Below are positions 25,559 to 35,198 of a stretch of DNA of 64,000 nt, piece by piece. Each line of letters begins with the position of its first letter. The first letter of the stretch is position 1. The stretch is taken from the NCBI GenBank assembly GCA_050247235.1, contig JBFWUN010000011.1, forward strand, positions 1 through 64,000, given 5' to 3'. Under the pieces are notes generated by a model, which saw only the letters and a program-made list of their open reading frames with translations, did not search any database and was not told the DNA's origin. The stretch comes from CAIKBL01 sp050247235. Its GTDB lineage: Bacteria > Pseudomonadota > Gammaproteobacteria > Ga0077536. The position numbers and the translations under genes are program-made.

Positions 25559-27787
25559 TCAGCGCACGCAGTCGACGAAGTACTCCCCGTCCTGGATCAC
25601 GAGACCGTGCACGTCCGTCTCGAAACCGGCCATCCGGCGGCTGAACGAGCGCGTGAACTGGAGGAACTCGACGATCGTGCGGTTGAAGCGTTCACCGGGA
25701 ATGAGCAGCGGGATCCCCGGCGGATAGGGGGTCAGGAGCATCGCGGTCACGCGCCCTTCGAGTTCGTCGATCGGAACCCGGTCCACTTTGCGGTGCGCGA
25801 GATGTTCGAACGCCTCGGACGGCCGCATCACCGGCTGCATGTCGGACAGGTACATCTCGGTGGTCACCCGCGCGAGATCGTACTTGCGGTACGCCTCGTG
25901 GATGCGCTCCGCGAGATCACGCAGGCCGGTGCGTTCATACTGGGGGTACTGCTGTACGAATTCCGGCATCACGCGCCACAGCGGCTGGTTCTGGTCGTAG
26001 TCGGCCTTGAACTGCTGCAGCTCGGTCACCAGGGTGTTCCAGCGCCCCTTGGTGATGCCGATCGTGAACATCACGAAGAACGAGTAGAGCCCGGTCTTCT
26101 CGACCACCACGCCGTGCTCCGCGAGGTACTTGGTGACGAGCGCGGCCGGGATGCCCCACTTGCCGAACCGCCCGTTGATATCGAGACCGGGGGTGATGAT
26201 CGTGGCCTTGATCGGGTCGAGCATGTTGAACCCGCCGGCCAGGCGGCCGAAGCCATGCCATTTCTCGCCGGAATTCAGCAGCCAGGCGTCGCGCGATCCG
26301 ATACCGGATTCGGCGAGCCGGGGCGGTCCCCAGACCTGGAACCACCAGGAGTCGCCGAACTCCGCGTCCACCTTGCGCATCGCGCGCCGGAATTCGAGCG
26401 ACTCGAAGATGGACTCCTCCACGAGCGCAGTGCCGCCCGGCGGCTCCATCATCGCCGCGGCGACATCGCAGGACGCGATGATCGCGTACTGCGGACTCGT
26501 CGAGGTGTGCATCAGGAACGCCTCGTTGAAACGGTGGCCGTCCAGCGAGCGCGTGCGCGAATCCTGCACCAGGATCTGCGAGGCCTGGGACAGCCCGGCC
26601 AGCAGCTTGTGCGTGGACTGCGTGGCGTAGATCATCGCCTCCTCGGAGCGGGGACGGTCCGTGCCAATCGCGTGGAACTCGTGGTAGTACCGGTGAAACG
26701 CCGCGTGCGGCAGCCAGGCTTCGTCGAAATGCAGCGTCTCGATCGCGTTGCCGAGCGTCTTCTTGATGGTCTCGACGTTGTAGATGATGCCGTCGTAGGT
26801 CGACTGCGTGAGCGTCAGGATGCGCGGCTTGGCGTTCTTGTCCGTGACGAGCGGGTTGGCGGCGATGCGCGCACGGATGCGTTCGGGCGCGAACTCCTCC
26901 AGCGGGATCGGGCCGATGATCCCGATGTGGTTGCGCGTCGGCTGCAGGAAGATGGGCACCGTGCCGGTCATCATCAGCGCGTGCAGCACCGACTTGTGGC
27001 AGTTGCGATCCACCACCACCACGTCACCCGACCCGACATTCGCATGCCACACGATCTTGTTCGACGTGGTGGTGCCGTTCGTCACGAAGAACAGGTGATC
27101 GGCGTTGAAGATGCGCGCAGCGTTGGCTTCCGACGCCGCCACCGGCCCGGTGTGATCGAGCAGCTGCCCGAGCTCGTCGACCGCGTTGCAGACGTCCGCG
27201 CGCAGCATGTTCTCGCCGAAGAACTGGTGGAACATCTGCCCCACCGGGCTCTTCAGGAACGCCACCCCGCCCGAGTGCCCCGGGCAGTGCCAGGAGTACG
27301 AACTGTCGTTCGCGTAATGGACGAGTGCCTTGAAGAACGGCGGCGCGAGCGAGGCCAGGTAGTTCTTCGCCTCGCGGATGATGTAACGCGCGACGAACTC
27401 CGGCGTGTCTTCGAACATGTGGATGAAGCCGTGCAGCTCCTTCAGGATCGCGTTCGGGATGTGTCGCGAGGTCCGCGTCTCGCCGAACAGGAAGATCGGA
27501 ATGTCCGCGTTGCGCCGGCGTGTCTCCGTGATGAACTTCTGGAGTTCCTCGATCGCAGAACTTTCCGCGCCGTCCTCGTTGACCTCCTCGTCGTCGATGG
27601 AGACGATGAACGCGGAGGCGCGTGCGGCCTGGTTCGCGACCATGCTCACGTCGAAATACGTGAACCCGCCGATCACCTCCATCTGCTGCTCCTCCAGCGC
27701 CTTCGCGAGCGCCCGGATCCCGAGCCCGCTCGCGGAATCGGAGCGCCAGTCCTCGTCGATGATGATGACCGGGAATCGGAATTTCAT
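25559..27787 (-). CDS. Orn/Lys/Arg decarboxylase (biodegradative type, fold type I PLP)
   Basis: A 742-residue enzyme with the N-terminal wing domain (VIIIDEDWRSDSASGLGIRAL), then the catalytic domain with the PLP lysine at 394 in STHKLLAG and FDEAWLPHAAFH, ending in the family C-terminal domain. The length fits arginine, lysine or ornithine decarboxylases of the acid-response group. It removes CO2 from a basic amino acid to give the polyamine precursor, consuming a proton. No antiporter gene follows, so a role in polyamine or nitrogen metabolism is as likely as acid resistance. The start is MKFRFP at 27787. It is divergent from the outer membrane TPR protein. Confidence 0.93.
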   Translation of the reverse strand: MKFRFPVIIIDEDWRSDSASGLGIRALAKALEEQQMEVIGGFTYFDVSMVANQAARASAFIVSIDDEEVNEDGAESSAIEELQKFITETRRRNADIPIFLFGETRTSRHIPNAILKELHGFIHMFEDTPEFVARYIIREAKNYLASLAPPFFKALVHYANDSSYSWHCPGHSGGVAFLKSPVGQMFHQFFGENMLRADVCNAVDELGQLLDHTGPVAASEANAARIFNADHLFFVTNGTTTSNKIVWHANVGSGDVVVVDRNCHKSVLHALMMTGTVPIFLQPTRNHIGIIGPIPLEEFAPERIRARIAANPLVTDKNAKPRILTLTQSTYDGIIYNVETIKKTLGNAIETLHFDEAWLPHAAFHRYYHEFHAIGTDRPRSEEAMIYATQSTHKLLAGLSQASQILVQDSRTRSLDGHRFNEAFLMHTSTSPQYAIIASCDVAAAMMEPPGGTALVEESIFESLEFRRAMRKVDAEFGDSWWFQVWGPPRLAESGIGSRDAWLLNSGEKWHGFGRLAGGFNMLDPIKATIITPGLDINGRFGKWGIPAALVTKYLAEHGVVVEKTGLYSFFVMFTIGITKGRWNTLVTELQQFKADYDQNQPLWRVMPEFVQQYPQYERTGLRDLAERIHEAYRKYDLARVTTEMYLSDMQPVMRPSEAFEHLAHRKVDRVPIDELEGRVTAMLLTPYPPGIPLLIPGERFNRTIVEFLQFTRSFSRRMAGFETDVHGLVIQDGEYFVDCVR

Positions 27788-28013
27788 GCTGCAGTCTCTC
27801 GGGCTGTGGGGATGTGGAGACGGCGGGGTGCGACGTGAGGGGGTCGGGTCCTTCGTCGCGCGCGCGTGCCGCGGAGGCGGACGGTATGTGATCGCGGGGC
27901 CCAACACAACGGGAGAGCCGGCCGTCCGGACCGCGCAGCGCGCCGATGGCCGGCGCTGCCGCAGCGGTGCTAAGCTTCGCCGCGACGTGAACGACCGTGT
28001 TACAAGGAGTGCG

Positions 28014-29351
28014 ATGCGTCTCGCAGCAGTTCCCCGACCGTTCCGCGCGCTGGCGCTCGGCCTGGCGCTCGCGATCACTGCCGCCGAGGCGCGCGCCGAT
28101 CCGCTGCAGGAGGCCGAACAACTGATCGCCGGCGGCCAGCTGCAGGAGGCCTACACGCTGCTCGCGCCGCTCGAATTCGAGTACGCCGGCACGCCGAAGT
28201 ACGACCTGATGTTCGGCTTCGCGGCGCTGGAGACCGGCAACCCGAGCCTCGCCTCGCTCGCGTTCGAGCGCGTGCTCGCGCTCGAACCCGGCAATCCCGA
28301 GGCGCGGCTGCACCTGGCGCGCGCCTACGTCGCCCTCAACGATCCGGACAGTGCGCGTCGCGAGTTCGACACCCTCCTCGCCGCCAACCCGACGCAGAGC
28401 ATCCGGGACACGATCGGGCAGTACCTCGCTGCCCTGCAGGCGGCGCAACCGGCGGAGCGCCTCCAGCTCAGCGCCTACATCGACACCAGCGGCGGCTTCG
28501 ACTCCAACGTAACCGGGTCGACCGCGCGGCAGATCATCGCGATCCCGATCGATCCGCAGCAGCTGCAGCTGCCGGACTCGGCAATCCAGCGTGAAACTCC
28601 CTTCGCGACCCTCGACGCGGGCGCCAACGCGTTCTACCGCCTGCGCGACGACCTCGCGGCGTATGCGGGCGCCGACATCCTCAACCGGCACAATTCGCGC
28701 GCCAACGACCTCAGCTACCTGTATATGAATGGGCGTGGCGGTCTCTGGAAGCAGTTCGGCAACCAGTCGCTGCGCGCCGGGGTCACGGCGAGCACCTTCG
28801 TGCTCGACGGCAGCACGTTCCGCCAGTCGGCCGGCGTGGACGCGGAGTACCGGCGCACGTTCGCGGAACGCTACCAGGGCAGCCTGACCGGTGGATTCAC
28901 CGCGTTCAGACACCGGCCGACGACCGCCCGCGGCGAGGATTACGACCTGACCTCGGTCAACGCCAGCCTGAGCCGGCTGTTCGGCGCGGCGGGCGAGCAC
29001 CTGCTGTCCGTGTCCTTCGACTACGGGCACGAAAGCGATCTGCACGCGCGGGCCGACGGCAATCGCGACTATTACGGCGGCCGCGTCGCCGGCCAGTACC
29101 GCCTGCTCTCCCGGCTGAACCTCTACGCGTCCGTCGGCTACCAGGCGGGGAGCTACGACCGGCGCAGCGATATCTTCCTGGTCGAGCGGGACGAGGGTCA
29201 GTGGAACAGTGCAGCCGGTCTCATTTTGAACATTACCCCCACTTTCACCATCCGCCCCGGGTTCACGTGGCTTGACCAGAACTCGAACATCCCGCTTTAT
29301 GACTACTCGCGCTGGACGGCGGCGGTGAACTTCCACGTCGACTTCCTGTAA
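28014..29351 (+). CDS. outer membrane protein with N-terminal TPR domain and C-terminal beta-barrel (Slam-like)
   Basis: A 445-residue exported protein. A signal peptide covers about 1-28 (ending AEARA). TPR helices lie at about 30-145 (EAEQLIAGGQLQEAYTLL; NPEARLHLARAYVALND). The rest, about 155-445, alternates polar and hydrophobic residues in strands ending in Phe/Leu, as in an outer membrane barrel, with GFDSNVTG after the TPR part. The order TPR then barrel recalls surface lipoprotein assembly modifiers (DUF560), which move lipoproteins to the cell surface. AAGGAG lies just upstream. It is the first gene of a set with two secreted FecR proteins. Confidence 0.8.
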   Translation: MRLAAVPRPFRALALGLALAITAAEARADPLQEAEQLIAGGQLQEAYTLLAPLEFEYAGTPKYDLMFGFAALETGNPSLASLAFERVLALEPGNPEARLHLARAYVALNDPDSARREFDTLLAANPTQSIRDTIGQYLAALQAAQPAERLQLSAYIDTSGGFDSNVTGSTARQIIAIPIDPQQLQLPDSAIQRETPFATLDAGANAFYRLRDDLAAYAGADILNRHNSRANDLSYLYMNGRGGLWKQFGNQSLRAGVTASTFVLDGSTFRQSAGVDAEYRRTFAERYQGSLTGGFTAFRHRPTTARGEDYDLTSVNASLSRLFGAAGEHLLSVSFDYGHESDLHARADGNRDYYGGRVAGQYRLLSRLNLYASVGYQAGSYDRRSDIFLVERDEGQWNSAAGLILNITPTFTIRPGFTWLDQNSNIPLYDYSRWTAAVNFHVDFL

Positions 29352-29418
29352 CGCTCCCGCCCGGGGCCGGGCGGTGCCCCGCTGCCGTCGCGCCCAGCCC
29401 AGCCCAGGAGGATCCGCC

Positions 29419-30675
29419 ATGGTGTCGTCCCGCGTGTCGCCCGCCCTTTTTGCCGTGCTGCTGGCCAGCGGCACCGCGGCTGCCGAACCGCCGCGCATCC
29501 AGTTCGTGAACGGGGACGTCAGCGTGCTGCGCGCGGACGGGACCCGCGCGCCGGTCCGCAAGGGAGACGCGCTGAATCCGGGTGATCGCCTGCTGACGGG
29601 CGCGGGCGGGATGGCCCAGGTGAGGGCGGAGGGTGAAGGCGTCGTCGCCGTGCGGCCACGCAGCGAGATCGAATTCAAGCCCGAGGGCCCGGGCCTGGGT
29701 GTCGTACTGAACCAGGGCCAGGTGCGCACGGTCACCGACATCGGCGGCCCCACGCTCGGCACGCTGCGCGTCGTCACGCCCGATACGGTCCTCGCGGTCG
29801 AAGGGGGCGATCTCGAAACCGGCGTGCTGGCGCCCGGCGACGGCGGCAACACCTTCAACATGGCGCGCAGCGGGGCCGTGACCGTGAACCCCGAACAGCC
29901 CGCCGCGGTGGCACTCGAACCCGGCCGCGCGTTCAGGACCGAGGGATCGCGCCCGGTGGCGGTGGCCGCGCTGCCGGACGTGATGACCCGCCCGCCGCTT
30001 CCGCTCGGGCCGCCGCAGACCGATACCGCGGGCGTGCCGAACCCGGCGCTCACCCCCACGCTGCCGGTGCCGTCGCTCAAGGCCGATTTGCCGCTGCCTG
30101 TCTTCGCGGCGGCGTCACCCGTTCTCAAACCGGGCGACTTCACGTCGCTGAATGGCGCCAAGGTTGCCGTGCCGCAGGTTCGCGTGGAAGCGGCGGGCGT
30201 GCAGATCGCGGGAGCCTCCACCGCGGTCAATGATCTGCTCTCCGGTCAGCGCATTCTGCAGGCCGGCATGGTCGGGCAGGACAAGACGCTCACGCCGAGT
30301 GCGGATGCGAACCTCCCCGCGAGCCTGCCGCCCGCGGTGTTTTCACCGACCACGGTGCAGCTGAACAACCAGACGCTGGTCGGCCTGGCACCTCCGGGCA
30401 ACACCACGTTCATCGCAGGCAACACGCCGGTCACGCAGATCGTGCTGGTGCCGACCATCACCTCCGCGGCGACCACCCCTGCCGTGGTGACGCCGACACC
30501 GGGCCTGATCCCGACGCCCACCGTGACATCGGCTTCGTTCGTGGCGCCGACCGTCACCCCGACGATCACCTCCACGCTCGTCAACACCAGCACCCTGAGC
30601 ACGGGCAACGTGCTCGTGCCGACGAGTCCCGTGCTGACCGGGGGTTTCACGTTCGGCGGATTGCTCCGGCGGTAA
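29419..30675 (+). CDS. secreted FecR-domain protein with Thr/Pro-rich C-terminal tail (first of pair)
   Basis: A 418-residue protein. The signal peptide ends about residue 22. A FecR-type domain follows (VNGDVSVLRADGTRAPVRKGDALNPGDRLLTGAGG; GTLRVVTPDTVLAVEGGD). A long Pro/Thr/Val-rich region comes next (about 190 onwards) and the protein ends TGGFTFGGLLRR. Classical FecR has a cytoplasmic N-terminus and one membrane helix; this protein has a cleavable signal, no anti-sigma domain, and no ECF sigma or TonB receptor gene nearby. It starts 67 bp after the TPR-barrel stop with AGGAGG upstream, and the next FecR gene begins 6 bp after its stop. Confidence 0.85.
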   Translation: MVSSRVSPALFAVLLASGTAAAEPPRIQFVNGDVSVLRADGTRAPVRKGDALNPGDRLLTGAGGMAQVRAEGEGVVAVRPRSEIEFKPEGPGLGVVLNQGQVRTVTDIGGPTLGTLRVVTPDTVLAVEGGDLETGVLAPGDGGNTFNMARSGAVTVNPEQPAAVALEPGRAFRTEGSRPVAVAALPDVMTRPPLPLGPPQTDTAGVPNPALTPTLPVPSLKADLPLPVFAAASPVLKPGDFTSLNGAKVAVPQVRVEAAGVQIAGASTAVNDLLSGQRILQAGMVGQDKTLTPSADANLPASLPPAVFSPTTVQLNNQTLVGLAPPGNTTFIAGNTPVTQIVLVPTITSAATTPAVVTPTPGLIPTPTVTSASFVAPTVTPTITSTLVNTSTLSTGNVLVPTSPVLTGGFTFGGLLRR

Positions 30676-30681
30676 CCCCGC

Positions 30682-32055
30682 ATGGACCGGCTGACGTCAT
30701 ACGTGCTTGCCGGTGTCCTGCTGGCGGCGACGCTCGGCCTCGGCGTGCCGCGCGCGCATGCCGAAGCGACCGCGATCGGCCAGGTCACGTTCGTCGTTGG
30801 CGAGGTGCAGGCACGTGATCCCGGCGGCGCGCCGCGCACGCTCGCGAGCGGCGCTGAAATCTTCGGCGGCGACGTGATCTCCACCGGCGCGACGGCAGTC
30901 GCGCAGCTCCGCTTCACGGATGACAGCCGCATGGTGATCCGGCGGTCGTCGGAAATCGCGATCGACGACTACCAGTTCGGGCAAGGTCGCGACAGCATGG
31001 TGGTGCGTCTCGCGTTCGGCGCGCTGCGCTCGATCACGGGACTGATCGGCCGTAACAACAAGCGCAACGTAACGTTCCGCACCGAGATCGCGACGATCGG
31101 GATCCGCGGCACCGACTTCGAAGCGGTACACGTGCCGGTGGGCCGGCCCGACCTGTTCGGCGCCGGGGAGAAAGTCGATCCCGGCACCTACAACAAGGTC
31201 TATGCCGGCGGCACCCAGCTGGCGTCGGAGCGAGGCACGCTGAATCTCGGCGTCAACGAGGCGGGGTTCATCGGTGCCGCGGCGCAGATCGGCGCGACGC
31301 CGGTCCGGATCACGCAGCTGCCGCCGGTGATCCTGAAGGTGATCGAGAGCACACCCGCGCTCGGTCAGCGCCCGTTGCCGGCCGCGCCCGCCACGCCCGC
31401 CGAGGCGGCACCGCCCGGCGAGTCGTCAGGCACCGAGGCGCCAACGGCGGACGGGTCCGCTGCGCCGGGCACGGAGAAGCGGCTGCCGGGGGCGGCGGCG
31501 GAAGCGCGCGTGAAGTCACTGCCGACCGACGAGCAGCCGGTCATCGACAGGATGGGCGCCACGCTCGACGGCGGAGCGGTCAGGCTGGGCAGCCCCGCGT
31601 TGCCAGGTGCCGATGCCCCGGTCCTGAAGGAACCCGGCCTGAAGACCGCGGCGCCGACGACGTTGCTGTCACCGGCGACGACCACGCTGACGCCGACCCA
31701 GATCATCTCGCCGACGACCCTCTCGCCCACCACGACGCTGTCGCCGGGCACGACGACCATCCTCGCGCCGACGACTGCGACATTGTCCCCGACGACCACG
31801 CTGTCGCCGACCACGACAACGATTCTCGCGCCGACGACCACCACGCTGTCACCGGCGACGACCCTCTCGCCCACCACGACGCTGTCCCCCACCACCACGC
31901 TGTCGCCGACCACCACGACCATCCTGTCGCCGACGACCACCACGATAGCGCCCACCACGACCACGACGACGATCTCGCCGACCACGACATTGTCGCCGTC
32001 CACCACGACCATCCTGTCGCCGACGACATTGACGAGCCCGCTGATCCGCAAGTGA
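30682..32055 (+). CDS. secreted FecR-domain protein with PTTT-repeat tail (second of pair)
   Basis: A 457-residue protein with a signal peptide (cleavage near residue 27, after HAEA). A FecR domain at about 30-200 is clear (TFVVGEVQARD; DSRMVIRRSSEIAIDDYQFG; TEIATIGIRGTDFEAVHV). A linker of Ala/Pro follows, then from about residue 333 a repeat of units such as LSPTTT and TILAPTTTT, ending in a basic tail LIRK. The Thr/Pro stretch resembles glycosylated stalks of surface proteins. It is 6 bp after the first FecR gene and shares its general layout, so the pair probably works with the TPR-barrel protein. Confidence 0.85.
   Translation: MDRLTSYVLAGVLLAATLGLGVPRAHAEATAIGQVTFVVGEVQARDPGGAPRTLASGAEIFGGDVISTGATAVAQLRFTDDSRMVIRRSSEIAIDDYQFGQGRDSMVVRLAFGALRSITGLIGRNNKRNVTFRTEIATIGIRGTDFEAVHVPVGRPDLFGAGEKVDPGTYNKVYAGGTQLASERGTLNLGVNEAGFIGAAAQIGATPVRITQLPPVILKVIESTPALGQRPLPAAPATPAEAAPPGESSGTEAPTADGSAAPGTEKRLPGAAAEARVKSLPTDEQPVIDRMGATLDGGAVRLGSPALPGADAPVLKEPGLKTAAPTTLLSPATTTLTPTQIISPTTLSPTTTLSPGTTTILAPTTATLSPTTTLSPTTTTILAPTTTTLSPATTLSPTTTLSPTTTLSPTTTTILSPTTTTIAPTTTTTTISPTTTLSPSTTTILSPTTLTSPLIRK
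31675..32040 (+). repeat. imperfect in-frame repeats coding for the Thr/Pro tail
   Basis: An 18-24-base unit coding for L-S-P-T-T-T and variants is repeated many times, with ACGACG and ACCACG trinucleotides throughout. The frame is kept to the end of the gene. Such arrays expand and shrink by slippage, so the tail length may vary among strains or be mis-assembled here. Confidence 0.85.
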
Positions 32056-32081
32056 CGGCGCCGCGCCGGGCCGGCGCGTCC

Positions 32082-35000
32082 TCAGGCATCGCGCGGGCGC
32101 GGGCCGAATTCCCCGAAGCGATGCAGCAGCGCGGGCATCAGCAGCAGGTTCAGCACCGTCGACGACAGCAGTCCACCGACGATGATCGCGGCCATCGGCC
32201 CCATGATTTCGCGTCCCGGGTTGTCGCTGTCGATCGTCAGCGGCAGCATCGCGAGCGCCGTCACCAGCGCCGTCATCAGGATTGCCGGCAGCCGCTCCCG
32301 CGCGCCGCGCAGCACGGTCGGGAGTGACCAGGGGCAGCCTTCCACGCGGACGAGATGGTCGTAATGCGAAACGAGCATGATGCTGTTGCGGACCGTGATC
32401 CCGAACAGGGTCACGAACCCGACGATCGACCCGACCGAGACGATGCCGCCGCCCAGCATCACGGCGATCACCCCGCCGACCATCGAAAAGGGGAGGTTGA
32501 GCAGGATCAGCAGGAGATAGCGCAGCCGGTTCACCGCGACGTGGATGAGCAGCAGCACACCGAACCCGGCCACGAGCGCGTGCGACACCAGCGTGTCACG
32601 CGCCGCGGCCTGCTCCACCGCGGCGCCGGTGAACTCGGGGTGCACGCCATCCGGGAACTGCATGCCGTGCAGCACGCGCGCGCGCAGTTCGCGCAGGAAC
32701 GCCGCGAGATCGTCGCCGGCGAATTCCGCGGTGACGACCTGCAGGCGCTGCGCGTTCCGATGCAGGATGTTGTAGCGACCCGCGGTCTGCCGGACGGTCG
32801 CAACATCCGCCAGCCGCACGGGCGCGCCCGCGCGCCGGGCCACGATCAGTTCGCCGAGGCGGTCCGCGTCGCGCCGCTGCGCGTCCGGCAGCAGCACGAT
32901 CACGGGCACGCGCCGGTTGTCGCGCGCAATCTCGTTGACGACATGCCCGCCGTAGGCGCTCCGGACCGCTTCCAGCACCTGTCGCGCGTCCAGGCCGAAT
33001 CGCGCCAGCGACGCAGCGTCCAGTGCGATCGCCAGGGTCGGGGTCGGGTGCGCGGCCCGCACGCGGACATTGCGTGCCCCGGGAACTTCGCGCAGCACCG
33101 CCGCGAGCTCGTGCGCCTTCGCGTCCAGCACGTCGAGATCGCTGCCGAACAGGTTCACGACCACGGGCGCGGTGTAGCCTGAGATCGTCTCGTCGATGCG
33201 CTCGGTCAGGAACGTGTTCGCTTCGAACGTAATCCCGGGCTGGGTGGCGAGCGTCGCGCGGAGCGCTTCGAGCACCCGCTGCTGAGCGGTGCCGGACAAC
33301 GGCTCGAGTGCGACTTCGTACTCGCTGTAATGGCTGCCGTAGGTGTCCGCGCCCCGCTCCGCCCGCCCCGCCCATTGAGATACCGAGCGCACGCCGTCGA
33401 TCCGGAGGAACTGCGTCGTGAGCGCGCTGCCAAGCCGCAGCGATTCGTCGAGGCTGGTGCCCGGCAGGGCGGTGGTGTGCACCATGAAGTGTCCCTCGCG
33501 CAGGTCCGGCAGGAAGCGCGCCCCGAATCCGGGCAGCGCCAGCAGCACCGAGGCGAGACTCGCGGCGCTGAGCGCCACCGCGATCCACGGCCGTTCCGCC
33601 AGCGCGCGGACCAGTGCGAGGTAGGGTGGGTTCAGGAGGCGGAATACCGGCGCCACGGCGGGGCGCGCGCGGGCGTGGCCAAGGAGCACCACGCACAGCG
33701 CCGGCGTGACGGTGACGGCAACGACGAGCGACGCGATCACCGCCAGGATGTACGCGAGTCCGAGCGGGGCGAAGAGCCGGCCGCTGACACCGCCGAGCGT
33801 CAGCAGCGGCACGAACACGAGCGCGACGATGAATGTTGCGTAGACCACCGACCCGCGAACTTCCAGCGAGGCCGCGAGCGCGACATCCGCCGGTGCAGCG
33901 TCGGGCGGCGCCGTGCGCAGACGGCGGAAGATGTTCTCGGTGTCGATGATCGCATCGTCCACCACCTCGCCGAGCGCGATCGCGAGTCCGCCAATCACGA
34001 GCACGTTGAGATTGACCCCGCTCTCGATCAGCACGATCACCGCGGTGAGCAGCGACAGCGGGATCGCGAGCGCGGAGATCAGCGCGGTGCGCAGATCGTA
34101 GAGCCCGACGAGGAGCACCAGCAGCACGAACACACCGCCGATGAGCAGGTGCAGTGAAATCTCGCCGATTGCCGTCGTGATGTAGGCCGCGGGGACGAAC
34201 AGCCGGCCGTGCAGGCGGACGCCCTGCTGGGCGAGCACCGGTGCGAGATCGTCGAACACCTCGTCGAGCCTGGTGGAAACCGTCAGCGTGTTGGCGCCCA
34301 GCTGGCCGATGACCATCATCACCACGCCGGGCGTCCCGCCGATCTGCGCGGCGCTGACGCGCGGCAGCCCGCCCCAGCCCACGTCGGCAACATCCGCCAG
34401 GGTGACGCTGCGCAGCCCGTCGAACTGCACGCGGGTCGCCGCGAGCACCGCGGGTGTCAACGTGCCGAGCCCGCCCGTGATCGCGATCTGCTGGTTGGCG
34501 CTCTCCACGATCCCGAGCGCGAGGTTGGCCGTGGCCTGCCGCGCAGCCGCTGCCACCGCCGCGAAGTCCAGCCCGTGGCGGGCCAGCGCGTCCTGGTCCG
34601 GGGCAATCACCAGCGCGCGCGACTCGCCGCCGAACACGTTGACGTCGGCGACACCCGGCACGCTCAGCAGGCGCGGCACGATCATCCGTTCGGTGAGATC
34701 GCGCAACCGGCGCAGGTCCCCGTCGTCGGCGACCACCCCGATCGTGCGTACCGTCGCCGACGACGACGCCAGCGGCGCGATCACCGGCGGACCGGCGGTG
34801 GCCGGCAGCGCGGACACCACGGTCGCCAGGCGCTCCGCGACTTGCGCACGATTGCGGAAGACATCCGTGTGCTCGTGAAACACGAGCGTGAGAATGGACA
34901 ACCCCGCGATCGACTCCGAGCGCAGGTGATCGAGCCCGATCATGCCGCCCAGCACGTTCTCCAGGGGCTGCGTGACCAGTACTTCCACCTGCTCCGTGCT

Positions 35001-35168
35001 GAGCCCCGGCGCCTCCGTCTGCACCACCACGAGTTTCGGCGCGAACTCCGGGAAGATGTCGAGCCCCGCGCGGCGCAGTTCGAACACCCCGTACACGACG
35101 ATCGCGAGCGCGCCGGCGAGCACCACGCCGCGCCGCGCGATCGCGAGCCGGACCAGTGCGCTCAGCAT
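32082..35168 (-). CDS. heavy-metal efflux RND transporter, inner membrane permease (CusA/CzcA family)
   Basis: A 1028-residue inner membrane proton antiporter. N-terminal IARRGVVLAGALAIVVYGVFELRRAG and then the porter domain LVTQPLENVLGGMIGLDHLRSES are typical of the HME group. The transmembrane charge motif GEVVDDAIIDTENI is in TM4, and GFVTLFGITVRNSIMLVSHYDH closes the second half. The length is normal. The last gene of an operon read adaptor after outer membrane channel: gene order on the minus strand is channel, adaptor, permease. Which metal or compound it exports is not readable. Confidence 0.93.
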   Translation of the reverse strand: MLSALVRLAIARRGVVLAGALAIVVYGVFELRRAGLDIFPEFAPKLVVVQTEAPGLSTEQVEVLVTQPLENVLGGMIGLDHLRSESIAGLSILTLVFHEHTDVFRNRAQVAERLATVVSALPATAGPPVIAPLASSSATVRTIGVVADDGDLRRLRDLTERMIVPRLLSVPGVADVNVFGGESRALVIAPDQDALARHGLDFAAVAAAARQATANLALGIVESANQQIAITGGLGTLTPAVLAATRVQFDGLRSVTLADVADVGWGGLPRVSAAQIGGTPGVVMMVIGQLGANTLTVSTRLDEVFDDLAPVLAQQGVRLHGRLFVPAAYITTAIGEISLHLLIGGVFVLLVLLVGLYDLRTALISALAIPLSLLTAVIVLIESGVNLNVLVIGGLAIALGEVVDDAIIDTENIFRRLRTAPPDAAPADVALAASLEVRGSVVYATFIVALVFVPLLTLGGVSGRLFAPLGLAYILAVIASLVVAVTVTPALCVVLLGHARARPAVAPVFRLLNPPYLALVRALAERPWIAVALSAASLASVLLALPGFGARFLPDLREGHFMVHTTALPGTSLDESLRLGSALTTQFLRIDGVRSVSQWAGRAERGADTYGSHYSEYEVALEPLSGTAQQRVLEALRATLATQPGITFEANTFLTERIDETISGYTAPVVVNLFGSDLDVLDAKAHELAAVLREVPGARNVRVRAAHPTPTLAIALDAASLARFGLDARQVLEAVRSAYGGHVVNEIARDNRRVPVIVLLPDAQRRDADRLGELIVARRAGAPVRLADVATVRQTAGRYNILHRNAQRLQVVTAEFAGDDLAAFLRELRARVLHGMQFPDGVHPEFTGAAVEQAAARDTLVSHALVAGFGVLLLIHVAVNRLRYLLLILLNLPFSMVGGVIAVMLGGGIVSVGSIVGFVTLFGITVRNSIMLVSHYDHLVRVEGCPWSLPTVLRGARERLPAILMTALVTALAMLPLTIDSDNPGREIMGPMAAIIVGGLLSSTVLNLLLMPALLHRFGEFGPRPRDA

Positions 35169-35198
35169 GCGTGACGGCGCCCACCGCGCACGCCGGCC

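Noticed and set aside
25067..27838. 923-codon open frame opposite the decarboxylase
   Set aside because: Antisense frame of high GC DNA, rich in Arg/Asp/Val with no domain; the minus-strand decarboxylase is clearly the gene.
28014..32055. FecI/FecR iron-regulation system
   Set aside because: FecR domains here follow signal peptides, and there is no ECF sigma factor or TonB-dependent receptor gene.
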